Assembly (NCBI GenBank): GCA_964496595.1
Contig: CAZCAI010000015.1
Span: 1-43,007, forward strand
Source: JAAAOZ01 sp964496595
Lineage (GTDB): Bacteria; Chloroflexota; Anaerolineae; B4-G1; SLSP01
Length of the DNA stretch: 43,007 nucleotides
Direction of reading: 5' to 3'
Both the position numbers and the translations under genes were made by a program. Shown one piece after another: positions 8,000 to 16,861 of this stretch. The notes beneath the pieces are model-generated. The model saw nothing but the letters and a program-made list of their open reading frames with translations. It did not search any database and was not told where the DNA came from. Position 1 is the stretch's first letter. The number at the start of each line of letters is the position of its first letter.

Positions 8000-10900
8000 T
8001 AATCACTCTCTTCGATAGGCATCACAGTGTAAAAATCAGCACTGCTCTCCACAGGCATCACAGCATCAGTTTCTACTACCACTGCGGACATAACTCTGAG
8101 CCTACTATGTTGCCAGGCCGCAGTCCATGACCAAGGGCCGCCACTAACAGTCCCGCAGCCATCAATGTGAAAATTGTTTAGCCCACTCTGCCCACTAGCA
8201 GAAGTAGGACTATTGAACGTCCCACTGGCATAGAATGAGCCACTGAAGGAAAATTGATTGTTGGAAATAGGTTCTGGGGGGAGATGTGTGATTTTGTAGT
8301 TACCACATCCATCTACGAAGATATAGATGGCGAAATCATCCACATAGGCCCTATCTGTAGTGACGGAAAACTCTGTACCTGTTGTTGTATCCTGCCAAAA
8401 ACCAGGCGTTGGGCTTGAAGAAGTTTGCACCGAAACTTGCCGCGATGCGCTCCAGGAGCCGGCCCCATAACTGTTCCGGCCACGCACCCGGTAGGTATAC
8501 GTGCCGTTACTTTTGCCTGAGAAACTTCGGGAGGTGACGGCATAATTAGATTGAATGATCGTGCCATTCTCCTCGATATCGTACGACGTGGGAGCAGGCC
8601 CAGATCCTGCAGACCAGCTAATCGTATAGCTACCATCCGTGGAGGGGTTGGGTGTGATGGCATTCAGTGTGGGCGCATGGGGAATGGGCGGCCAATTTTT
8701 CGTCACCAGCGGAAGATAGATCAGGCTGCCGATGGATTCCACCGTCACGTTGAGGGTGTCGGTGGCTGTCGCGCCGGCAGGATCTTCTACCTGGATTCCG
8801 ACCTGCGCCGTGCCCGCCCAGCCCGTCGCAGGCGATAGATAGAGGTAAGGTGTGTCCGAGATCTCCACGGTGAGATTGGCCGGCTCAGAGTTACTCTCGA
8901 TGGTGAAGGTGAGGGTCTCTGGTGCATCATCGCGATCCGTCGTATAAGCCCAGAGATCGATGCTCTGAGCTTGGCCCACCTCTATCGTAACATCCTCGAA
9001 GGTCAGCTCCGGCGGGATGTTCTCCTCGGTGACCTCCACATCGAAGGTGTCCGTGGCGGTGAGGCCGCCGGTATCGGCTACCTGCACCTGGACCTGAGCC
9101 GTGCCCGTGTAGCCGCTCGGCGGGTTGATGTCGATGTAGCGATTATTGCTGATCGTGGTCAGATTCACGGGCGTCTGCGAGACGATGGAGAAGGTCAAAT
9201 CGGCGACGTCATCTTCGTTATCATCAGCGTACGCCCAGAGATCGATGGCCTGCTCCCAACCATCCGGCGATACGATCTGATCCGGCAGGCCGCTCAGTGT
9301 GGGCGCGGTGTTCACCGCGCTCACCGTCACCGTGAAGGTGTCGCTGGCGGTCAGGCCGCCGGTGTCCGTCACCTGGATCTCGACCGAGGCCGCGCCGCTA
9401 AAGTCGGAGGCCGCCGTGATATCGACGTAGCGATTTCCGTCGATCTGCACATTCAGGCCGGTGGGCAGGGCGCTGATGATGGAGAAGGTCAAGTCGGCGA
9501 CGTCATCTTCCGCATCGGCCGCGTAATTGTGGAGATCTATCGCATCGTTCAACGTCTGCCCGGCGTTGAGCGTCTGATCGGGCAGCCCGCTCAGCGTGGG
9601 CGCCGCGTTCGATGTGCCAAAGTTCGCGGACGCCGCCAGGGCGAAGGGTTGCGGGCCGTTCGGTACATTCTGCGCATGCACGCGCACCGTGTAGCTGCCC
9701 GCCGCCGCCGAGGGGATGATCACGCTCTCGACGTTGTTGCACTGATCCCACTGGCCATTGCGCAGGCAGCTATGGCCCGCGCTGTAGGCGCCGTTGTTGC
9801 CGTAGTAGGAAATATCCCCCGGCCCGATGACCTCCAAATCCAAGTCGTTGACCAACTGGCGACTCACCCACGGACTGCCTGGATAATCGGTCCAGGCCAA
9901 GGTCACGCGCAGCGTCTCGCCCGCCGCCACCGTGAGTGGATACTCCGCCGTGGCGCCCGTCGTGAGGCCCGTGGTCGTATCCGCGTACCAGAGCGAGCGG
10001 TTGCCCGTGGGCGCCACTGTCTCCAGCAGATCGACGCGGCCCCAGCCGGCCACCGTGTTCGGGCGCTGCGCGGGGATCTCCTGCGGCGAGGTGTACTGGC
10101 CCGGACTCATATCCGCCGCGCCATTGATGAGCATCGCTTTGAGCAGCGCGGCGCTGGGGTTGCTCACCCCGCCCTGCTTGACCAGCCACTCCCGCACCAC
10201 AGCGGCGCCGCCCGCCGTCAACGGCGTGGCCATACTAGTGCCGCCCATGTAGAGATAGTCCGCGTCATACACGCCCCAGCCGGCGCCGGCGTTCGGATCG
10301 TGGGAGCGGGTGGAGAGGATAAAGGTGCCGGGTGCTACTACTTCCGGCTTGATGCGCCCGTCGTCGGTGGGGCCGCGACTGGAAAAGGCCGCCATCCCGT
10401 TCCGATTATTTGCGACGTGATCATTTGCGATAGGATCAACAGGGAAGTCATCCTCCCAATATCCGCCCCACGTTGCCTCCTCCGAAATTTCGCTCTCGCG
10501 CTCATTCTCGGTCGCGCCGACGGTCAGGACGTTCTTCGCGGTGCCGGGACTGCCTATTGAATCGGGATCGACGAAGCCGTCGCTGTTCGCGTCGATGCCG
10601 CTGTTCCCGGCGGCGAAGAGGATCAATAAGTCCTTACGGTTCCACGCGGAGTCATCCGCCGCTTGCGAACTCTCGTCGTAGCCGCCGTACTCTGTCTCTG
10701 GCGTGCTGCCGGTCGGGCCGCCCCACGAGTTGGTGTGGATGCGCGCGCCCTTATCGTAGGCTACGCCAAATAAGAGACCATCCAAATTCAGGGGGATGCA
10801 CTCCAAACCGCCGTCCGGTTCGTTATCGACCGCCTGGAAGACCAACTGGGCTTCCGGCGCCACCCCGGCGAACGACGTGTCATATTGATGGGCGGCGGGG

Positions 10901-11883
10901 TTGCTGCCGGAGTTGACGCCGTTGCCCAGCACACTCCCGGCGACGTGCGTGCCGTGGCCATTGAAGTCGTGCCACGTGGTGCGCATGCCAAAATATTGAC
11001 AGGTCGCCTCCGCGTGGACGATCCGCCCCTCGAAGTCGTCGCTCATCGCTGCCCCGGTTGTGCCCACGTCCAGGCCGCTGTCCGCGACGCCCACGATCTG
11101 CCCCGCGCCGTACAATCCCAGATTGGCGCGCACGTCGGTGACGCGCATAATCGAGCCGCCGCCCACATCGTTGAGCAACACGGGCGGCAGGTACGGCTCG
11201 ACCCAGAGCACATCATCTAACGCGGCGATGTCCTCGATGTTGGCCGGGGAGATCTCCACGCGCAGCACGCTGGCCGTCATCCGCTGCGCGCGCCGCGTCA
11301 CTTTGCCGCCCAAGGCCGCGATCTGCGCGGCGAGCGCGTCTAAATCGGCATCCGGCAGGGCCTGTACGGTGACCTCCAGCGGATCTTCCAGCGCGGTCAT
11401 GTCCATCGCCCCCGATGTGGCCGCCGCCGCGCGGAAGGTCTCCGCCAGGCGATAGGCGGGCTGGTAGACGCCTACCCAGCGCACGAAGGTCAACGCGCGC
11501 ACGGCGTCGATCTGCGTCGCATCGAGCCGCGCGATGAAGGCGTAATCGGGCACGTAGGTGTAGAGGCGCACGCCCAACGCGGCGACCTGCGATTTCCACG
11601 CCTCGCGCACCGGCCCCGCGAACTGGAGCAGGTACGTCGTCGCGGCATCTTCTTCCACGGCTGATAACGTCTCCAGTCCGGCGAGTTTCAGGCCGGGTTC
11701 GGCCAGCGGATCGAATGTCCCGGCGTTCAGGTGAATTTCCGGGCCGGATGACAGCGTTCCCTCGTCCGCGATTTCAACCAGGTCGGCGTTCAGATGATCG
11801 CGTCGCGCGGAGGCCATCCCCGGGGTGCTCAACAATATCAATGCGACTAACCCACTCATCCAGCGTAACCAGACTCGCATCAT
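7999..11883 (-). CDS. Large secreted S8 subtilisin-like protease with tandem Ig/cadherin-like repeats
   Basis: 1294 aa with a signal peptide (about residues 1-26, ending MASA). A propeptide-like segment (about 50-230) is followed by the S8 catalytic domain: Asp268 in GVADSGLDVG, His310 in GHGTHVAGS and Ser550 in GGTSMATP. After it come a pre-peptidase C-terminal/P-domain-like beta region (about 630-750), three cadherin/Ig-like repeats of about 95-100 aa, each opening 'P.L....D' and closing with 'DTGGL(T)A(T/S)DTF.V.V' type strands (about 760-1050), the motif LIYLPLVTKNW near 1052-1062, an FN3 domain ('APTLNAITPNPSTDGSYTIS'), and a Cys-containing C-terminal domain. A GGGGG tract lies 2 nt before the first ATG and 5 nt before a second (11880), so the true start may be the latter. 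Extracellular protein degradation is the expected role. It sits 11 bp behind DUF4129 and overlaps GH127. Confidence 0.93.
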   Translation of the reverse strand: MMRVWLRWMSGLVALILLSTPGMASARRDHLNADLVEIADEGTLSSGPEIHLNAGTFDPLAEPGLKLAGLETLSAVEEDAATTYLLQFAGPVREAWKSQVAALGVRLYTYVPDYAFIARLDATQIDAVRALTFVRWVGVYQPAYRLAETFRAAAATSGAMDMTALEDPLEVTVQALPDADLDALAAQIAALGGKVTRRAQRMTASVLRVEISPANIEDIAALDDVLWVEPYLPPVLLNDVGGGSIMRVTDVRANLGLYGAGQIVGVADSGLDVGTTGAAMSDDFEGRIVHAEATCQYFGMRTTWHDFNGHGTHVAGSVLGNGVNSGSNPAAHQYDTSFAGVAPEAQLVFQAVDNEPDGGLECIPLNLDGLLFGVAYDKGARIHTNSWGGPTGSTPETEYGGYDESSQAADDSAWNRKDLLILFAAGNSGIDANSDGFVDPDSIGSPGTAKNVLTVGATENERESEISEEATWGGYWEDDFPVDPIANDHVANNRNGMAAFSSRGPTDDGRIKPEVVAPGTFILSTRSHDPNAGAGWGVYDADYLYMGGTSMATPLTAGGAAVVREWLVKQGGVSNPSAALLKAMLINGAADMSPGQYTSPQEIPAQRPNTVAGWGRVDLLETVAPTGNRSLWYADTTTGLTTGATAEYPLTVAAGETLRVTLAWTDYPGSPWVSRQLVNDLDLEVIGPGDISYYGNNGAYSAGHSCLRNGQWDQCNNVESVIIPSAAAGSYTVRVHAQNVPNGPQPFALAASANFGTSNAAPTLSGLPDQTLNAGQTLNDAIDLHNYAADAEDDVADLTFSIISALPTGLNVQIDGNRYVDITAASDFSGAASVEIQVTDTGGLTASDTFTVTVSAVNTAPTLSGLPDQIVSPDGWEQAIDLWAYADDNEDDVADLTFSIVSQTPVNLTTISNNRYIDINPPSGYTGTAQVQVQVADTGGLTATDTFDVEVTEENIPPELTFEDVTIEVGQAQSIDLWAYTTDRDDAPETLTFTIESNSEPANLTVEISDTPYLYLSPATGWAGTAQVGIQVEDPAGATATDTLNVTVESIGSLIYLPLVTKNWPPIPHAPTLNAITPNPSTDGSYTISWSAGSGPAPTSYDIEENGTIIQSNYAVTSRSFSGKSNGTYTYRVRGRNSYGAGSWSASRQVSVQTSSSPTPGFWQDTTTGTEFSVTTDRAYVDDFAIYIFVDGCGNYKITHLPPEPISNNQFSFSGSFYASGTFNSPTSASGQSGLNNFHIDGCGTVSGGPWSWTAAWQHSRLRVMSAVVVETDAVMPVESSADFYTVMPIEESD

Positions 11884-11894
11884 AACCCCCTAAT

Positions 11895-13520
11895 TTATGT
11901 TGTGATTTCTTCATTCCGCGCTGCGTGAAATTCCCGAAGCGCTTGCCGCAACTGTTCCCACGTCCTCTGTAAACTCCCCACATCCTCATCTGAGATGGGA
12001 TGTGAACTGTAGCGCGCCTCCACGAAGGCGCGGGTCAGGCGCGCCATCTCCTCCTGGGCCTCCGGCAGCGCCATCTCGACGGTCGGGCTGTATTCGTAGG
12101 GCGTCTGCGCCTGACGGCGCGGCAACCCGACCTCTTTTGCCTCGTCCAAGGTGCTGAGGTAATAGTAGGCGATCCGCGCCCGGCGACTGTCTCCCGGACG
12201 CTGCCTCCGCGATGCGTCCTCGCGACCGCGTCCGAAGCGTTGCAGCGAGATCTTCTCTAAGGCGGCCTCCGCTCGCGCGCGCACCTCGCGCCGCGCGCCG
12301 CGCCACCAATGCCCCAACGCCGCCCACCACGCGCGCAGGCGCTGGATCACGCTCCAGCTCTCGATCCTGGCCCGTAACTCGGCTCGATCCCGCAGGTAGG
12401 CGCGCAGGACGTAGATGAGGAACGCGATCGCAATCCCCCAAAAGAGCAGCGAGCGGAGTACCTCCAGCCACGGCCATTCGGCGCCGGCGGATGACGGCGT
12501 GGTCGTCATCTCCTCGGGGAATACGGGCGGCGCGGGCGATATTCCCGGTTCCGTCTCCCCGAAGCGCGAAAGCAAAAAAGCGATGAGGGCGAAGAAGGCC
12601 GTGAAGAGGTACATAATCCACGAGAGCAGATACCATATCACCGAGATCAGGGCGTATCCTAGATCCAACAACCCGACAGTATAACCGGTGGGCAGGATAA
12701 AGGCAATCACCAGGGCGAGTGCGAGCAGCGCCGCGCCATATTGCACCCATTGCACGCTCAGCTTGGATTCGACCTGTGCCTTGCGTGATTCCCACAGGCG
12801 CGCCAGGCGCGCGAAGTGCATCTGCCCCAACAACAGCAGGCCGAGCAGGAAGTAGGCCAGGACGCTCAGGATGACCAGCGTGCTGCGCGTCCAACTATCA
12901 TCCAAAGTAGCGATGCCGGTGTGGGCCAGGCCCGCCATTGCGAAGAGCAGCACTCCACCGATGGTGAAGCGGCGACGCAAGCGCGTCATGGGGAATTCAT
13001 CCTCGCTGCCATAGTGCGGGAGCGGATCGGCGATCTCTTCAATGTCCTGCACGGTTGCCCAGGCCGCCTGCCAGGCCAGCAGGCAGAGGCCGAACGCGGC
13101 CAGCGTCTCCACATCGAAGATCACATAGAAGTTGTCGCTCCAGCCTCGCACATCGGCCAGCACCGAGGCCCAACTATCGCCGATATACCCCGCGATCTTG
13201 AGCAGCACGAACATCAGCACCCACTCCGTCATCAGCATGCGGAACTTCTCCCCCCAATCCAAGAAGCGCCGCATCGCCAGATAGCGCGTGTAGTAGCCCG
13301 CCAGCGCGGCTAAGATCGGCGCGATGATGAAGTAGGTCTTGTTCCACGTGGGGAGCAGGGCGTGCACCAGTTGCACCAGCGAGATCGCGATGCAGCCGAC
13401 CATCAGGCCGACGATCAGGGGTTGCAGAACATGACGCACCCACGAATCGCGCAGCGGTTCGGGCAGCCGCGCCACGATGTGATCCCATAGCTCGTTCGTG
13501 TCATTCGTCATCTTATTCAT
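11895..13520 (-). CDS. DUF4129-type polytopic membrane protein
   Basis: 541 aa if started at the ATG at 13520 (reading MNKMTNDTNELWD); the open frame extends to a TTG at 13532 that overlaps the TGA of the DUF58 gene, and another ATG lies at 13511. None has a strong ribosome-binding site. The N-terminal 350 residues hold about eight to ten hydrophobic segments; a proline-rich external loop ('GISPAPPVFPEEMTTTPSSAG') precedes a final membrane segment, then a basic cytoplasmic tail ending in the DUF4129-like helical domain ('IAYYYLSTLDEAKEVGLPRRQAQTPYEY'). In most bacteria DUF4129 is fused to, or adjacent to, a transglutaminase-like domain in moxR/DUF58 clusters; no Cys-His-Asp transglutaminase core is seen here. 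The function of the system (often linked to envelope or exported-protein processing) is not established. Confidence 0.85.
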   Translation of the reverse strand: MNKMTNDTNELWDHIVARLPEPLRDSWVRHVLQPLIVGLMVGCIAISLVQLVHALLPTWNKTYFIIAPILAALAGYYTRYLAMRRFLDWGEKFRMLMTEWVLMFVLLKIAGYIGDSWASVLADVRGWSDNFYVIFDVETLAAFGLCLLAWQAAWATVQDIEEIADPLPHYGSEDEFPMTRLRRRFTIGGVLLFAMAGLAHTGIATLDDSWTRSTLVILSVLAYFLLGLLLLGQMHFARLARLWESRKAQVESKLSVQWVQYGAALLALALVIAFILPTGYTVGLLDLGYALISVIWYLLSWIMYLFTAFFALIAFLLSRFGETEPGISPAPPVFPEEMTTTPSSAGAEWPWLEVLRSLLFWGIAIAFLIYVLRAYLRDRAELRARIESWSVIQRLRAWWAALGHWWRGARREVRARAEAALEKISLQRFGRGREDASRRQRPGDSRRARIAYYYLSTLDEAKEVGLPRRQAQTPYEYSPTVEMALPEAQEEMARLTRAFVEARYSSHPISDEDVGSLQRTWEQLRQALREFHAARNEEITT

Positions 13521-13528
13521 ATTATAAC

Positions 13529-14755
13529 TCAAATGATACCCAAATCCTCATCTCGCCAGATGTGGACGACCGACACGCCAATCGAGGCGATGCGCTGCTG
13601 GAGCGCGCCCTCCGCTTCCGTTGACTTGACCGGCATCACCAATAACAGCACCACCGAGAAGCCCATCCGGCGCAGGTGCGCCAGCGAGCTGAAGAGCGCC
13701 TCGCTCTGCCCGCCGGTGATCACGACGACGGTCGATCCCCAGGAGAGCTTGGCGCTCTCGCGGCGCAGAAATTCCGGGAAATCAGCGTCCGATTCGTAGG
13801 TCTGGATGCGCGCCAGCACCTCCAACATCGCCATCAAGTGCGCCCGCTGCGAGCGCGGCGGCAGCGAGAAGGCGGCGACCTCATCCGCCAGCGGGTCGAG
13901 CGCCTGGACGACCAGCCCGGCGGGCAGGCCCTCGCGCACGATGATGTGATGGGCCAGGGAGGCGGCGGTGACGATGGCCATCTCGATGGCGTCGTAGCGC
14001 CGGCGGTGCAGATAGCTGTTGCGCTCCATATCTAAATAGATCAATGTCTCGCGGGCGATGGCCGGCTCGTAGCGCTTGACCAGCAGCTCGCCCGCGCTGG
14101 CCGTGGCCGTCCAATGGATGCGCCGGGGCGAATCGCCAGGCTGATAGGGTCGCACGCCCATGATCCGCGTCGGATCTTTGAAGAGCGGCGCGGGCGAGGG
14201 GAGCAGCGCCAGCGGGGAATGCGTCGGCAAGCCCAGCGCCTCCAACGCCACGATGCGGGGGTAGATGATGAGATACTCCGCAGGCTTCGACTGCCGCTCC
14301 TCCGGCATCAGGCCGAAGAGATCGCCGACGCGCAGGAAGAGCGGGCCGATGCGATAGTAGCCGCGCCGATAGCCGGTCAGCGTGTAAGTGAGCCGATGAC
14401 GCGCGCCGCCCCACAACGAAATGACATGTCGCTCGGCGGCGCTCGCATCCTCCGATGCTGCATCCTGCATCAGAGCGCTGCCCATCCCCGGCGGCAGGGA
14501 TTCGTAGACCTCGACCCACGGCACGGGCAGCCAGCCCGCGTTGTGCACCTCCAGGGTGATCGTGACCTTCTCGCCCGGAAACGCGCGCCGGACGAAGCGC
14601 CGCGCCGCTGTCAGTTGCCCGCTCGCTCGTTGCGTCCAGAGGCGCGTGAGGAGGTACGTCGCGCCTAAGAAGTAGAGGATGTGAAAATAGAAGTCCAGGC
14701 GCAGGAGCGCGGCGATAAGGAACATTATGATTAGCAGCATGATTAGGTTTTTCAT
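13529..14755 (-). CDS. DUF58 domain membrane protein (MoxR-associated)
   Basis: 408 aa. Two hydrophobic segments at the N-terminus (about 3-18 and 25-40) anchor a beta-rich domain ('GEKVTITLEVHNAGWLPVPW', about 60-150) followed by the DUF58 core: 'MGVRPYQPGDSPRRIHWTATA' (about 198-218), the signature of this vWA-like family, then 'YEPAIARETLIYLDMERN' and a Rossmann-like C-terminus. DUF58 proteins are regularly encoded beside moxR AAA ATPases, which are thought to act as chaperones loading or remodelling them. Here moxR is 92 bp upstream and the DUF4129 gene begins within 8 bp (or overlaps) downstream. The start has only a weak ribosome-binding site. An octamer-word repeat fills the moxR-DUF58 gap. 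Confidence 0.92.
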   Translation of the reverse strand: MKNLIMLLIIMFLIAALLRLDFYFHILYFLGATYLLTRLWTQRASGQLTAARRFVRRAFPGEKVTITLEVHNAGWLPVPWVEVYESLPPGMGSALMQDAASEDASAAERHVISLWGGARHRLTYTLTGYRRGYYRIGPLFLRVGDLFGLMPEERQSKPAEYLIIYPRIVALEALGLPTHSPLALLPSPAPLFKDPTRIMGVRPYQPGDSPRRIHWTATASAGELLVKRYEPAIARETLIYLDMERNSYLHRRRYDAIEMAIVTAASLAHHIIVREGLPAGLVVQALDPLADEVAAFSLPPRSQRAHLMAMLEVLARIQTYESDADFPEFLRRESAKLSWGSTVVVITGGQSEALFSSLAHLRRMGFSVVLLLVMPVKSTEAEGALQQRIASIGVSVVHIWRDEDLGII

Positions 14756-14765
14756 TGTTAGCGTC

Positions 14766-14813
14766 TCAGCGGATTAGCGAGTCAGCGGCTCAGCGAATTG
14801 GCGAATAAGCAAA
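14766..14813. repeat. Degenerate 8-bp tandem-word array
   Basis: Six consecutive octamers between moxR and the DUF58 gene: TCAGCGGA, TTAGCGAG, TCAGCGGC, TCAGCGAA, TTGGCGAA, TAAGCAAA. The same words recur at 20551-20582 and, in reverse complement, at 35550-35581. Confidence 0.8.
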
Positions 14814-14847
14814 TCAGTGTCGCCGCAGAGCACACGGAAAGCTTCGG

Positions 14848-15825
14848 CTATCCTCCAGAAGAATCCGACTCGTCTCCCTCGAATTTCAACGCCGCCTGCT
14901 CCAAAATCTCGCGCAAGATGCCCGTGACGGTGCGCCCGCGCAGTTGGCTCTCCGGTTCGAGGATCAAGCGATGGGGCAAGGTATACGGCACGAGTTGTTT
15001 GAGGTCGTCGGGAATGACGTAATCGCGCCCCTGCAACGCCGCGAAGGCCTGGCCGGTCTTGTAGAGCGCGAGAGAGCCGCGGGGACTGGCGCCCAGCGCG
15101 AGGTCGGCGTGCGCGCGCGTGGCCTGCACCAGCGCCAAAATATAGGCCTCCAGCGTCTCATCGACGTGGACGTCGGTCACGGCGTCGTGCAGCGCTGCCA
15201 GCGCCGTGCTCTCCACGACCTGCCCGATGCTCTCGATGGGATGGGCCTTCCGCTGACTGCGCAACATCCCGATCTCGTCCGCCGCCGCCGGATAGCCCAG
15301 CGACAGCCGCATCAAGAAGCGGTCTAATTGCGCTTCGGGCAGGGGGAAGGTGCCCTCGTACTCGATGGGATTCTGCGTCGCCAGCACCAGGAAGGGGCGG
15401 GGGAGCTTGCGCGTCACGCCGCCGCTGGTCACCTGCTGCTCCTGCATCGCCTCCAGCAGCGCGGCCTGCGTGCGCGGCGTCGCGCGATTGATCTCGTCGG
15501 CCAGCAGCACGTTGACGAAGACCGGCCCCGGCTGGAACTCGAAGGTCTGCGTCTTTTGGTTGAAGATCTCGACGCCCGTGATGTCGTTGGGCAGCAGATC
15601 GGGCGTGCACTGGAGCCGCTTGAACTCCAGCCCCATGCTGGCTGCGATGGCGCGCGCCAACATCGTCTTGCCCGTGCCCGGCACATCCTCGATGAGGACG
15701 TGGCCCTGGCACAGCAGCGCGACCAGCAGCAGCTCGATCTGCTCGCGCTTGCCCAAGATGACGGTTTCTACATTCGCGACGATTTGATCGGCAAAGGTTC
15801 TGACGTCTTCGATGGTCTTGGTCAT
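14848..15825 (-). CDS. MoxR-family AAA+ ATPase
   Basis: 325 aa, preceded by GAGGAG at suitable spacing. It contains Walker A DVPGTGKTMLARA, Walker B with sensor region 'NVLLADEINRATPRTQAALLEAMQE', 'LATQNPIEYEGTFPLPEAQLDRF' (sensor 1/MoxR signature) and the C-terminal lid domain ('ASPRGSLALYKTGQAFAALQGRDYVIPDD'). MoxR ATPases are cytoplasmic chaperone-like hexamers that activate or assemble partner proteins, commonly vWA/DUF58 proteins. It heads a leftward run moxR - DUF58 - DUF4129 - subtilase - GH127. Length and all motifs are normal for the family. Confidence 0.96.
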   Translation of the reverse strand: MTKTIEDVRTFADQIVANVETVILGKREQIELLLVALLCQGHVLIEDVPGTGKTMLARAIAASMGLEFKRLQCTPDLLPNDITGVEIFNQKTQTFEFQPGPVFVNVLLADEINRATPRTQAALLEAMQEQQVTSGGVTRKLPRPFLVLATQNPIEYEGTFPLPEAQLDRFLMRLSLGYPAAADEIGMLRSQRKAHPIESIGQVVESTALAALHDAVTDVHVDETLEAYILALVQATRAHADLALGASPRGSLALYKTGQAFAALQGRDYVIPDDLKQLVPYTLPHRLILEPESQLRGRTVTGILREILEQAALKFEGDESDSSGG

Positions 15826-15868
15826 AAGCTCCTCATTTTTTGGTTGTTAGCCTGAATACCATGCTGAC

Positions 15869-16693
15869 CTACGCCCCGTTGGCGTCCAACAAGCGCTGGA
15901 CGGCCTGCAACGTGACGGGATCCAACACCGCGCGCGCGTCCTCCTTCTCCTGGAGGATGGCCTGCCCCAGTCCCGACGCGCGGAAGGCTTTGAGATCCTC
16001 CTCGAAAGGATGGGCGACGCGATGGTCGTCGACGATTTGGCCGTCTTGCATATCCAACACGCGATCGGTCTGGCGGGCGACGGTCAGGTCGTGCGTGACG
16101 ATGACGAAGGTGGTATCCAGCTCGGCGTTGAGGTGGCGCAGTAGATCGACGACCGCCCCGCCGGTCTCGGAATCCAGGTTACCCGTCGGCTCGTCGGCCA
16201 GCACGAGCGCCGGCTCGTTCGCCAGTGAGCGCGCAATCGCCACGCGCTGACGCTGCCCGCCGGAGAGCTGATTGGGCAGGTGATCCATCCGATGGCTCAG
16301 GCCTACCAGCCCCAACAACTCCTCGGCGCGCGCGCGACGTTTGCGCGCGCCCACGCCTAATCCAATCATCGGCACGGCGACGTTCTCCTGCGCGTTCAGC
16401 GTGGGGATGAGGTTGTGCAACTGGAAGACGAAGCCCACCGTCCGCGCGCGGAAACGATCCAAGTCGCGAATCGCGGCCACATCTTGCCCGTTGACTAACA
16501 CCTGCCCGGCGGTCGGGCGATCCAACGCGCCGATCATATTGAGCAGCGTGGACTTCCCCGACCCCGACGGCCCCATCACGGCCAAGAACTCCCCGCGCTC
16601 CACGCGCATATTCACGCCATCCAATGCACGCACGGAGGCCCCGTCGCCGTAAACCTTGACCAAATCGCGCGTCTCAATAATCAAATCACTCAT
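15869..16693 (-). CDS. ABC transporter ATP-binding protein (LolD/MacB type) with C-terminal extension
   Basis: 274 aa from the ATG at 16693, chosen because GGAGG precedes it by 5 nt (an in-frame GTG two codons earlier is embedded in that site). Walker A GPSGSGKSTLL, signature LSGGQRQRVAIARSLA, Walker B LVLADEPTGNLD and the H-loop 'VIVTHD' are intact, and the sequence matches the LolD/MacB/FtsE-like MJ0796 subfamily. These ATPases power permeases of the FtsX/MacB fold, which do not move solute through the membrane but drive extracytoplasmic work or extrusion. About 45 residues after the normal end ('PFEEDLKAFRASGLGQAIL...VQRLLDANGA') form an extra helical tail not usual in LolD. It follows the double permease gene at 16860-19094 and the adaptor in the same direction. 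Confidence 0.95.
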   Translation of the reverse strand: MSDLIIETRDLVKVYGDGASVRALDGVNMRVERGEFLAVMGPSGSGKSTLLNMIGALDRPTAGQVLVNGQDVAAIRDLDRFRARTVGFVFQLHNLIPTLNAQENVAVPMIGLGVGARKRRARAEELLGLVGLSHRMDHLPNQLSGGQRQRVAIARSLANEPALVLADEPTGNLDSETGGAVVDLLRHLNAELDTTFVIVTHDLTVARQTDRVLDMQDGQIVDDHRVAHPFEEDLKAFRASGLGQAILQEKEDARAVLDPVTLQAVQRLLDANGA

Positions 16694-16727
16694 TGCCACC
16701 TCCGACGTTCAACGGAACTCCGCTATG

Positions 16728-16861
16728 ACGGCACTCCATTTCATTACGTGCCTGACTACGAACACGTTCGACTTTCTGACTTTTTACGGCACTTCACTTG
16801 CGTTACGTGCCTAACTACAAACGGACTTAACTTTAAACTTTCAACTTGTAACTTTCAACTC
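16728..16861. repeat. Imperfect 36-bp direct repeat plus heptamer array
   Basis: Two similar 36-bp segments (16728-16763 and 16796-16831, both opening ACGGCACT and containing TTACGTGCCT) lie between the permease and ATPase genes. Immediately after them are five 7-bp words at 16827-16861 (TTAACTT, TAAACTT, TCAACTT, GTAACTT, TCAACTC). The gap (166 bp) has no coding potential. Confidence 0.75.

Noticed and set aside
8971..10560. 529-aa open frame on the plus strand
   Set aside because: It is antisense to the subtilase, whose catalytic motifs and repeats are clear. The composition is Arg/Gly/Asp-rich as expected of a shadow frame in GC-rich DNA.
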